The notes under the pieces: generated by a model | Database searches by the model: none | What the model was told of the DNA's origin: nothing | The model's input: only the letters and a program-made list of their open reading frames with translations | Source: a candidate division WWE3 bacterium RIFCSPLOWO2_12_FULL_36_10 | GTDB taxonomy: Bacteria > Patescibacteriota > WWE3 > UBA101185 > UBA10185 | Reading direction: 5' to 3' | Assembly (NCBI GenBank): GCA_001772985.1 | Contig: MEVN01000029.1 | Location: forward strand, 1-5,001 | Length of the DNA stretch: 5,001 nt | Made by a program: the position numbers and the translations under genes | Shown here: positions 1 to 4,484 of the stretch, in pieces | Layout: every line of letters starts with the position of its first letter | How positions within the stretch are numbered: the stretch's first letter is position 1

Positions 1-2
1 AT

Positions 3-257
3 ATAGTTATTTATTACTCAGGTGCGGATGTAATAAATACCGATAGAATGGGCGGAATTAAGGGTTTTAATCTTATAAAGTTTAAAGAACGGGAAATCTT
101 AGTTTTTAAAACCTTAAAAAAGATATCATGTAAAGTTTTATTGTCATTTGGAGGAGGATACATAAATTACAAAGGTAAATCTGTTATAAAAAGTAAGAAG
201 AAGCTAATAGATGCGCATTTGTTCAGCGTTGAATCGGCCATTAAAAATTTAGCTTAA
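3..257 (+). CDS. Histone deacetylase superfamily protein (AcuC/HDAC-like), C-terminal part
   Basis: This is a partial gene that enters from the left edge in an open frame beginning at base 3 and ends at TAA 255-257, leaving 84 residues. The visible part matches the end of the arginase/deacetylase fold of zinc-dependent deacetylases (histone deacetylase, AcuC, acetylpolyamine amidohydrolase). It begins IVIYYSGAD, and the Asp of GAD (bases 27-29) corresponds to the second Asp that binds the catalytic zinc. The next block, NTDRMGGIKGF, corresponds to the family's D-x-LG segment. VLLSFGGGY follows, and its Tyr (159-161) corresponds to the catalytic, transition-state-stabilising Tyr. The first zinc ligands (DxH) would lie upstream, outside the window. 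A conserved His follows near the end (DAHLF). The expected reaction is removal of an acyl group from an N-acylated amine or lysine in the cytoplasm; the substrate cannot be inferred. Any start inside the window, such as ATG at 48, would remove the zinc-ligand segment and is not the real start. Confidence 0.82.
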   Translation: MVIYYSGADVINTDRMGGIKGFNLIKFKEREILVFKTLKKISCKVLLSFGGGYINYKGKSVIKSKKKLIDAHLFSVESAIKNLA

Positions 258-262
258 TCTCA

Positions 263-291
263 TTGACAATAACCCTATAGTGGTGTATAAT
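263..291 (+). promoter_or_regulatory. Consensus sigma70-type promoter
   Basis: A perfect -35 box TTGACA (263-268) and a perfect -10 box TATAAT (286-291) are separated by the optimal 17 bases. Transcription should start near 298, giving a leader of about 30 nt before the ATG at 328. This is the strongest promoter in the window. It begins only six bases after the stop codon of the deacetylase gene, so the downstream gene has its own transcription unit. Confidence 0.88.
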
Positions 292-313
292 AATATTCCT
301 ATCCAACCTCAAG

Positions 314-321
314 AAAGGGAG
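314..321 (+). promoter_or_regulatory. Shine-Dalgarno sequence deciding the start at 328
   Basis: AAAGGGAG ends six bases before the ATG at 328. It favours 328 over the in-frame GTG at 280, which lies inside the promoter and upstream of the predicted transcription start. It is the only clear Shine-Dalgarno sequence seen ahead of a gene in this window. Confidence 0.75.
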
Positions 322-327
322 AAGAAA

Positions 328-696
328 ATGGCAGAGCCAACAGTTTGGGTAAAGAAGAAGAACGTTTTTTGGGCAGTAGTAGCCGGATTTTTTGACTCTG
401 TTCTTACGAGCATCTTGATTATCATCTCTGTGATTGGAACATTGATTGTCTATGTCGCTCATGGGCTTGTAGTTTGGATTTTGTCTGGATTACGTTCTGA
501 TCAAATCGACGGTTCATATGCCGTTTTGAGCGTGGTGGTTTGGATTTTGATGTATATTCCTATACTTGTTGGTTCTATCGATTTTAGGCTTCGAGGGAAG
601 ATTCTTCCCTATGTGCTTGTTCGAACCCTTGTTGAAAGTCTTGCTGAAAGCTTTGGAAGTAAGACTAAAGAAAAAACTAATAAGCCTTCTGAATAA
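328..696 (+). CDS. Small hydrophobic membrane protein, unknown function
   Basis: This is a 122-residue protein whose family I do not recognise. The N-terminus (MAEPTVWVKKKN) is short and basic. A long hydrophobic stretch runs from about residue 13 to 55 and may hold one long or two closely spaced membrane helices. A polar loop follows (RSDQIDGS, about 56-63), then a further hydrophobic helix at about 64-84. The C-terminus contains basic and polar segments (DFRLRGK, SKTKEKTNKPSE) and is probably cytoplasmic. The start at 328 is set by the Shine-Dalgarno sequence and by the predicted transcription start. The gene is monocistronic: a consensus promoter lies before it and an intrinsic terminator after it. 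Together with codons that look less AT-biased than those of its neighbours, this suggests high expression or a different origin. Nothing nearby gives a pathway. That it is a real gene is well supported; its role is not. Confidence 0.8.
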   Translation: MAEPTVWVKKKNVFWAVVAGFFDSVLTSILIIISVIGTLIVYVAHGLVVWILSGLRSDQIDGSYAVLSVVVWILMYIPILVGSIDFRLRGKILPYVLVRTLVESLAESFGSKTKEKTNKPSE

Positions 697-702
697 CATA
701 GC

Positions 703-745
703 GCTCCCTCCTGGCGAAATCATAAGTAACCAAGAGGGAGTTTTT
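703..745 (+). terminator. Intrinsic terminator of the membrane-protein gene
   Basis: CTCCCTC (704-710) pairs perfectly with GAGGGAG (734-740), with a possible G-U pair below, and is followed directly by TTTTT (741-745). The 23-nt loop is longer than usual. The stem lies just after the stop codon at 694-696. It does not end in a T-run on the other strand, so it serves the + strand gene and not the convergent gene that ends at 750. Confidence 0.75.
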
Positions 746-749
746 CAAC

Positions 750-1310
750 CTACACTAAATAAATTAGTAACATTAATAATCCTACAGCTACAATCAAAAT
801 CTCAATCAAAAACAACGTGTGGAATTTTAGATAGATATTTTTAAACCAATTATCATCCCCGTGTCTTAAAGCTATTTCTTTAAATTCTTTTCTACTCCAA
901 ATTGCAAGAGAATTCAGTGAAAAATTGCCACTAATTCTATCTGTAAATAGTTTGTACCTTTTATCAGAAAATGGCCAAAACCACATAGTTCCCCATCCCC
1001 CTCCAAAACTATCAAATAATATATGTAAATAGACTCCAGTTATAAATATAATTGCCAATTGAAATCCAAAAACAGAAGAAAATAAAAAGCTAATTGGTAT
1101 GTAAATTAAAGGAGTGTGTGTAAATTCCCTATGAAAGCCGTGTTCCCTACCGCCAATTCTTCCTCGTTGCATCAACTCAACTGGAATGTCAATATCCGGA
1201 AAGTAGTTGAATACTACGTTTAGTAAAATCAAAATAGGTGTAAGTTCAATATGGAAAAGCTTTGAGAATGTTACAGATGTTATTAAAGCTAGACCTAAGT
1301 GGTTAAACAT
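750..1310 (-). CDS. Membrane-bound metal-dependent hydrolase, YdjM/DUF457 type
   Basis: This 186-residue protein carries the motif set of the YdjM/YbcI (DUF457) family of integral membrane proteins, which are thought to be metal-dependent hydrolases of unknown substrate. The motifs in order are: N-terminal NHLG with His4; FPDIDIP with Asp39 and Asp41; HGFHREFTHTP with His57, His60 and His65; and YLHILFDSFGGG with His96 and Asp100. After these comes an aromatic segment, WGTMWFWPFS (about 106-115). The conserved His and Asp residues are the likely metal ligands. Membrane helices are likely at about 23-38, 67-98 (possibly two) and 165-185. The length fits the family. No Shine-Dalgarno sequence precedes the ATG, but TAAAAT (1319-1324) sits eight bases upstream, so the mRNA may be leaderless or nearly so. 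The gene converges with the membrane-protein gene on the other strand. The family call is good; the reaction is not known. Confidence 0.8.
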   Translation of the reverse strand: MFNHLGLALITSVTFSKLFHIELTPILILLNVVFNYFPDIDIPVELMQRGRIGGREHGFHREFTHTPLIYIPISFLFSSVFGFQLAIIFITGVYLHILFDSFGGGWGTMWFWPFSDKRYKLFTDRISGNFSLNSLAIWSRKEFKEIALRHGDDNWFKNIYLKFHTLFLIEILIVAVGLLMLLIYLV

Positions 1311-1311
1311 A

Positions 1312-1499
1312 TTGTATTATTTTAACACTTCAAATGAACCTTTTCCGTCAGCGAGTATTGGCAAACTTCCTATTGCACTATATGTGTTTTCTCAAAGGAT
1401 TTTCCGGATGAATCTAATAAACCTGAAAATGAAGGGGTTTTGGCAATTGCAGGGATTTTTAAGTTAATTTACGATCAACTATATTTCAAAACTTCGTAA
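1312..1499 (+). pseudogene. Frameshifted fragment with a serine-hydrolase-like SxxK segment
   Basis: Between two minus-strand genes, the + strand reads as a plausible protein only if one frameshift is allowed. The first frame (1312 to about 1395) gives FNTSNEPFPSASIGKLPIAL and then YVFSQ. The SIGK tetrad (1354-1365) sits in a context resembling the active-site Ser-x-x-Lys of class A beta-lactamases and related serine hydrolases (AASxxKLPIAL). Restoring one base in the A-run at 1394-1396 moves into the second frame. This continues KDFPDESNKPENEGVLAIAG and on through IFKLIYDQLYFKTS to TAA 1497-1499. No start codon or upstream domain is visible, since the sequence before 1311 belongs to the hydrolase on the other strand. 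The other catalytic motifs of a beta-lactamase are also absent. It is best read as a decayed remnant; the family assignment is tentative and the whole reading could be chance. Confidence 0.35.
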
Positions 1500-2108
1500 C
1501 TATTTTAAACTAAATTTACTCAATTCCCGTTTTATCCTATCGTCTGAAACTTCCTTACCTTCCATATAATCTATTTTTTCCTCATAATTTATATCTTCAT
1601 AATAAGAAAGTTGTTCTCTAAATAATCTCTCGTTAAATTCTGAACCAAATAAATCTCTTGTTTTTAATACAACGTCTTCAAAAGTGTAAATATTGAGGAT
1701 AAAGAAAATGTCTATATAATCCTTCCATTTCGCCCTTCTCCCAAGTGCAAATGCTTTCATTGCGCCTAATGTTAAAAGATCTGGAAATTTTATTATATCG
1801 TCTAGTTTATCTAAGTATTTAATTTTGTAGGGGTATTTGTAAAAAGTAACTTTCACATTATCTATAACTAACGTTAGTTCATCGGTTTTATCTACCATAA
1901 TAATTTGAATAGTATGATTATTTTTAATTCTATTTAATAACGATTCGTTTGAGAAGCTTTTTTCTATAAATAAGTCAAAATCAATAGATCTTCTATGGCC
2001 TAAGTGTAAAGCAATTGCTGTACCGCCAACAAGACCAAATTCTGAAGAAAAGGTTTTAATTAAAGGTAATAAATTAATTTGCGTCTTAGAAAGTACCTCT
2101 TTGTGCAT
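1500..2108 (-). CDS. AbiEii-type nucleotidyltransferase toxin
   Basis: This 202-residue protein belongs to the AbiEii/AbiGii (MenT-like) nucleotidyltransferase toxin family. The DNA polymerase beta-type signature is clear: VGGTAIALHLGHRRSIDFDL (27-46), with Gly28-Gly29-Thr30 and the metal-binding pair Asp43 and Asp45. A second core strand follows (LVIDNVKVTFYKYP, about 80-93). Then comes DLLTLGAMKAFALGRRAKWK (110-129) leading to DYIDIFF, with Lys118, Arg124 and Asp133 matching motifs III and IV of AbiEii proteins. Characterised relatives add nucleotides to tRNA or otherwise block translation when not neutralised. The start codon lies inside the upstream small gene, with a 23-base overlap and no Shine-Dalgarno sequence. 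This arrangement suggests translational coupling. The length matches short members of the family. Target and nucleotide preference cannot be read from the sequence. Confidence 0.85.
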   Translation of the reverse strand: MHKEVLSKTQINLLPLIKTFSSEFGLVGGTAIALHLGHRRSIDFDLFIEKSFSNESLLNRIKNNHTIQIIMVDKTDELTLVIDNVKVTFYKYPYKIKYLDKLDDIIKFPDLLTLGAMKAFALGRRAKWKDYIDIFFILNIYTFEDVVLKTRDLFGSEFNERLFREQLSYYEDINYEEKIDYMEGKEVSDDRIKRELSKFSLK

Positions 2109-2373
2109 ATTTATTAAAGTATTTAGTAAAATAATTAATTGTTTGAGGTGTTAAGTTACTTCTTCTCTTACTCTTGATTTCATTAAACAAATCAGAGCTT
2201 TGCTTAATGCCAAATATCTCTTTAATAGTAATAAAATCCGACCAATCTCCATAGTTTATTACATTCTCAAATACGCTTTCAGGTGATAATTCGTCATAAT
2301 TTTTAGTTGACCACATAAGATAAGGTTTATTTTTAATAACTAATCGGGCTTTTTGAATCTGATCGTTTGTCAT
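2086..2373 (-). CDS. Probable antitoxin, DUF6922-like
   Basis: This 95-residue protein is the first gene of the module with the AbiEii-type toxin and overlaps its start by 23 bases. The pattern PYLMWSTKNYDELSP (17-31), then FENVINYGDWSDF (35-47), then SKRRSNLTPQTINYFTKYF (68-86) resembles the small DUF6922 proteins often found directly before such nucleotidyltransferases. In those, a Trp near the start is followed by a 'yGd' segment and a C-terminal helix after 'Lt..t'. From position and family pattern, its likely role is neutralising the toxin and perhaps autoregulation; this is inference. The usual AbiEi winged-helix antitoxin is not present. TATAAT lies six bases before the ATG, so translation is probably leaderless. 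The partner role is likely; the family name is moderate, from memory of the pattern. Confidence 0.7.
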   Translation of the reverse strand: MTNDQIQKARLVIKNKPYLMWSTKNYDELSPESVFENVINYGDWSDFITIKEIFGIKQSSDLFNEIKSKRRSNLTPQTINYFTKYFNKYAQRGTF

Positions 2374-2379
2374 AAGAGC

Positions 2380-2385
2380 ATTATA
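2380..2385 (-). promoter_or_regulatory. -10 box of the toxin-antitoxin operon
   Basis: On the minus strand a perfect TATAAT ends six bases before the ATG at 2373. Transcription would therefore begin at or beside the A of the start codon. No convincing -35 box is found at 16-18 bases upstream (closest CAGTAC, 2403-2408), so the promoter may be weak or need an activator. Confidence 0.6.
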
Positions 2386-2433
2386 CCTTAATTTTTGTGA
2401 AAGTACTGTTTTAAATAAGTTGATGGGCTTAAT

Positions 2434-2460
2434 GGTTCAAGTTGGCTCGAACCTCTTTTT
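2434..2460 (+). terminator. Terminator-like hairpin with no obvious gene
   Basis: GGTTCAAG (2434-2441) and CTCGAACC (2446-2453) pair with one mismatch around a TTGG loop, followed by TCTTTTT. It has the form of an intrinsic terminator for + strand transcripts. No gene on that strand ends here, so it could block antisense transcription into the GC-rich hairpin and tRNA region, or be the remnant of a lost gene. CTCGAACCTC at 2446-2455 is also identical to part of the tRNA-Pro T-arm at 2615-2624. Confidence 0.45.
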
Positions 2461-2521
2461 ATTCAATCGGCAACTCTCAGCAGAATATAAGCAAGCTTGG
2501 CTTCTCCTAGCAGTCGAAGCT

Positions 2522-2589
2522 AAAAAGTGCTTCTCGGCGCTCCGTGCGGGCGGTGGCGCACGGAGCGTCTCCAATTCGACGGACTTTTT
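2522..2589. terminator. GC-rich hairpin flanked by complementary A and T runs, 3' of tRNA-Pro
   Basis: An 11-bp perfect stem, CGCTCCGTGCG (2538-2548) with CGCACGGAGCG (2557-2567), closes an 8-nt loop. Two more pairs (G-U and G-C) extend it outward. Outside it, AAAAAGT (2522-2528) is complementary to ACTTTTT (2583-2589), so each strand carries a T-run 3' of the stem, 14-18 nt away. This suggests a bidirectional terminator that ends the tRNA transcript, although the spacing between stem and T-run is longer than in standard terminators. The stem is far richer in GC than the surrounding DNA. The rest of 2374-2597 holds no supportable ORF. Confidence 0.5.
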
Positions 2590-2597
2590 CTCTCTCT

Positions 2598-2673
2598 TGG
2601 TCGGGGTGGGAGGACTCGAACCTCCGACCTCACGCTCCCAAAGCGCGCACTCTGCCAACTGAGCTACACCCCG
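2598..2673 (-). tRNA. tRNA-Pro (anticodon UGG)
   Basis: A complete 76-nt cloverleaf is present. Acceptor CGGGGTG (2667-2673) pairs with CACCCCG (2602-2608). The D-arm stem GCTC/GAGT encloses AGTTGGCA. The anticodon stem CGCGC/GCGTG (one G-U) encloses loop TTTGGGA, whose anticodon TGG lies at 2638-2640. The T-arm is GGAGG-TTCGAGT-CCTCC. G follows the anticodon at position 37, as expected for tRNA-Pro and the TrmD methylation site. The discriminator is A (2601), and the 3' CCA is encoded in the DNA (2598-2600). The variable loop is short (AGGTC). Decoding covers CCA and, by wobble, other Pro codons. Confidence 0.97.
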
Positions 2674-2689
2674 CTAGACCCAATTCAAT

Positions 2690-2698
2690 ATTCTAACA
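2690..2698 (-). promoter_or_regulatory. Extended -10 promoter for tRNA-Pro
   Basis: On the minus strand, TGT followed by TAGAAT (five of six matches to TATAAT) forms an extended -10 element. The predicted start is near 2683, about ten bases before the mature tRNA 5' end. No good -35 box is present, which an extended -10 can compensate for. Confidence 0.5.
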
Positions 2699-2716
2699 TT
2701 CCCATGAGTAAAAAGA

Positions 2717-3403
2717 TTAAAAGTTTGGAATTGCTTCACTTAGAACTAAATTAAAAGGCTTTGAAACATATACAAGCCTTGAATTATTTATTAAATCAAC
2801 AACGTGAATTTTTACAACATACTCACACTTTACTGCTATATCACAAATAATTTTATCTTTATTTAAAGGATTATTTAATACAAATTCCGACACAACAAAA
2901 AGTTCGTTACTTAAGAAATAAGCTCTATCAAAATAGCAATTTGCAGAAACATCACAATTTAAAAGTCGTGCGTCAAGTACGTTGTCATCCATTCTACCGT
3001 AATATCTAATTTCATTTGGTAAAAAATCTTCTCTTTGTTCGTGCCTATAGTCAATGAATTCTCTTTCGCTTGGTGAGAATGCGGATTGTTTTACAACATG
3101 CTGATCTTTAAGAGTCTTTTCAAAAGTATCTTTTATACCCGGAGCATCGATTGAATATATTTTTAGCCACTTTGTATTGTAAATTTCATTTTCCTCAAGA
3201 AGTCTAAATTCGTCTGCTTCAAGTTTAATACCCTTATTTCTTAAATTAGTTATCCATTTTTGAAAACCTTCACTAGCCTCAACTTTAGATGGTAATTTTG
3301 AGCGGTCAATAGAAAATTGTTGTCTGTAATTTAAAAATACAGTTAAACTAACCAGGGCAAAAATTAGTATAGTTAATATAATTGAAATTAATTTTTTTAT
3401 CAT
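2717..3403 (-). CDS. N-terminally anchored extracytoplasmic protein, unknown function
   Basis: This 228-residue protein is not recognised. It begins with MIKKLISIILTILIFALVSL, a two-lysine basic start followed by one hydrophobic helix (about 5-25). This could be a signal anchor or an uncleaved signal peptide; no lipobox Cys is seen. The rest is soluble and would lie outside the membrane. Four Cys residues occur as two C-x5-C pairs (150/156 and 187/193). This regular spacing suggests two disulfides or one paired fold. Charged stretches such as PSEREFIDYRHEQREDF (111-127) lie in the middle. The gene overlaps the upstream GGQ-domain gene by ATGA and so is probably translated by coupled reinitiation. 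The A-run before its ATG also leaves open a frameshift fusion. It is the last gene of the operon, ending 44 bases before the tRNA-Pro gene on the same strand. Confidence 0.78.
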   Translation of the reverse strand: MIKKLISIILTILIFALVSLTVFLNYRQQFSIDRSKLPSKVEASEGFQKWITNLRNKGIKLEADEFRLLEENEIYNTKWLKIYSIDAPGIKDTFEKTLKDQHVVKQSAFSPSEREFIDYRHEQREDFLPNEIRYYGRMDDNVLDARLLNCDVSANCYFDRAYFLSNELFVVSEFVLNNPLNKDKIICDIAVKCEYVVKIHVVDLINNSRLVYVSKPFNLVLSEAIPNF

Positions 3404-3993
3404 TTTTTTCGCTCAATTTTAATTGTTTCAAGAGTTTCGGATATAACTGCACTTATCTTTATTGGATCTTTTAAATCAACATCTATGAGTTTTGCTAAAC
3501 TAACCCAGTCTTCAATATGGTTTTCAAGTTTTGACTTCATGATATCTTGGGCATATCCTTTGTTTCTTTCAAGATCAGGAGTTTCACTTGATTCCGACTG
3601 CAGTCCGGTTGGGAAATGCGTATATACAGGAACACTTGAATTTTTATTTACATTTTGTCCCCCAGCACCCTGTGCTCTTTTTGTTTTGTAACCTACGTCA
3701 GTTCCATTTATTACAGCTTTTCCGACTATTAAGCTATTAAGTACCCACTTCGCATATCTTGGTAAGTATAGCCGTTCAAGTTTTGGTTTAAAAAAGCGTT
3801 TTGGAAGAAATGTTCTTATTCTATGGTATCGTTCTTCCTCCCTTGATTTCTCGCTATTCTGTTGAGCTATTCCGCCCGACCTTGCCGGAGTTCTGCTTTT
3901 GCCTCTTTTTTTCTTCCCTCCCCCTCTTGAAGGTCTTTGTTCTGTTGTTAACTCGTCCGCTATTAATTCCCATTTTTCATCATAAAGTTGCAT
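3400..3993 (-). CDS. Stand-alone release factor GGQ-domain protein, probable ribosome-rescue hydrolase
   Basis: This 197-residue protein contains the RF-1 catalytic domain, which hydrolyses peptidyl-tRNA on the ribosome. The core is KRAQGAGGQNVNKNSSVPVY (105-124), with Gly111-Gly112-Gln113 as the catalytic GGQ. It continues THFPTGLQSESSETPDLERNK (125-145), matching the 'iThiPTGi...q..RSq..NK' block of release factors. There are no stop-codon recognition domains (no PxT or SPF region), so it resembles ArfB/YaeJ, PrfH or mitochondrial C12orf65-like proteins, not RF1 or RF2. ArfB has a basic C-terminal tail that enters the empty mRNA channel. Here the basic flexible segment is N-terminal (PSRGGGKKKRGKSRTPARSGG, 21-41) and the C-terminus is helical and mixed in charge. 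Residues 55-100 (YHRIRTFLPKRFFKPK onward) are unassigned. TATATT six bases before the ATG suggests a leaderless mRNA. The protein ends in tandem TGA-TAA stops. Peptidyl-tRNA hydrolysis is likely; the substrate ribosome state is inferred. Confidence 0.85.
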   Translation of the reverse strand: MQLYDEKWELIADELTTEQRPSRGGGKKKRGKSRTPARSGGIAQQNSEKSREEERYHRIRTFLPKRFFKPKLERLYLPRYAKWVLNSLIVGKAVINGTDVGYKTKRAQGAGGQNVNKNSSVPVYTHFPTGLQSESSETPDLERNKGYAQDIMKSKLENHIEDWVSLAKLIDVDLKDPIKISAVISETLETIKIERKK

Positions 3994-3999
3994 ATATGT

Positions 4000-4005
4000 A
4001 ATATA
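4000..4005 (-). promoter_or_regulatory. -10 box of the GGQ-protein operon
   Basis: TATATT on the minus strand ends six bases before the ATG at 3993, the same spacing as ahead of the genes at 2373 and 4421. The -35 region is poor (AAACCT at 17-base spacing). The call rests on that shared spacing and on the absence of a Shine-Dalgarno sequence. Confidence 0.45.
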
Positions 4006-4094
4006 TCAAATAAACGTTAGGTAGGTTTTCATTGCACATTACATGTCTTATAGTTTTGACATTTATAGACTTTTGCAGTGAGAAGTTGCTGAAG

Positions 4095-4421
4095 TTAATT
4101 GATCTTCAGATTGGCAAAGTATCGCGTTCCGTATGTAAGAGCATCTTCTGCCGAAAGAGGTTTTATAGAGCTTGAACCGATTCCATCAGGATCCTTATAA
4201 ACTATCCATGATGGGGTTGGAAGCATAACTCTGTTGCCAGACACAATACTATCAAGCGCAGCGCTCAATTCATCTTTGTACGCCTCAATTTCACCCCTAG
4301 TTGCAGGCTTGCAGACAAAAGTGCCAGTATTATTTGGATCTGTACCCTCAAACCACATTGGGATTCCGAAACCTTCAGTTGTTATTGTTTTAACATCTTG
4401 TTCATATCCTTGACCACTCAT
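4095..4421 (-). CDS. Hypothetical 108-residue soluble protein
   Basis: I do not recognise this protein. It is soluble, with no signal peptide or membrane segment. The N-terminal half carries GFGIPMWFEGTDPNNTGTFV (18-37), rich in aromatic residues, Gly and Pro and suggesting beta structure. A short helix follows (RGEIEAYKDELSAALDSIV, about 42-60), then PSWIVYKDPDG (70-80) and a C-terminal helical segment (LSAEDALTYGTRYFANL). A single Cys at 37 argues against disulfides. The start is supported by a good promoter (TTGACA, 17 bases, TAAACT) whose -10 box ends six bases before the ATG, so the mRNA should be leaderless. The gene is transcribed divergently from the small gene at 4521. The 73 bases to the next gene on this strand contain no clear terminator. 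Confidence 0.72.
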   Translation of the reverse strand: MSGQGYEQDVKTITTEGFGIPMWFEGTDPNNTGTFVCKPATRGEIEAYKDELSAALDSIVSGNRVMLPTPSWIVYKDPDGIGSSSIKPLSAEDALTYGTRYFANLKIN

Positions 4422-4427
4422 ATTTTT

Positions 4428-4462
4428 AGTTTAATAAGTATTGGTTGTTATGTCAATGTCAA
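4428..4462 (-). promoter_or_regulatory. Promoter with tandem -35 boxes for the 108-residue protein
   Basis: On the minus strand TTGACA occurs twice in tandem (4457-4462 and 4451-4456). The proximal copy lies exactly 17 bases before TAAACT (4428-4433), a four-of-six -10 box. The -10 ends six bases before the ATG at 4421, so transcription should start at the start codon. An imperfect inverted repeat surrounds the -35 region (GTTGTTATG 4444-4452, CATACAAC 4474-4481) and could be an operator. Confidence 0.65.
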
Positions 4463-4484
4463 TATGTGCAACTCATACAACATA

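Noticed and set aside
280..330. GTG at 280 as the start of the membrane-protein gene
   Set aside because: It lies inside the -35/-10 region, upstream of the predicted transcription start, and a Shine-Dalgarno sequence points to ATG 328.
2434..2460. A second tRNA or tRNA fragment suggested by T-arm-like GGTTCGAGCC on the minus strand
   Set aside because: No acceptor, D or anticodon arms can be drawn; the bases are better explained as a hairpin with a T-run.
2568..2590. AATTCGACGGAC on the + strand, resembling the 5' motif of tmRNA (GGATTCGACGGG)
   Set aside because: The rest of a tmRNA would have to run through the opposite-strand tRNA-Pro gene, and no tmRNA acceptor, tag frame or 3' T-arm is present in the right place.
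2420..2754. Open frames on both strands across 2420-2754
   Set aside because: They run through the tRNA-Pro gene and the GC-rich hairpin. They are open only because of the base composition there.
3400..3402. Alternative genetic code with TGA read as glycine (code 25)
   Set aside because: TGA ends the GGQ gene in a position giving a normal ATGA overlap, and no gene here needs an internal TGA to be read through.
4037..4072. Imperfect AT-rich inverted repeat GTCTTATA / TATAGAC after the 108-residue gene
   Set aside because: The stem is weak, has a bulge and no T-run on the minus strand, so it is not supportable as a terminator.
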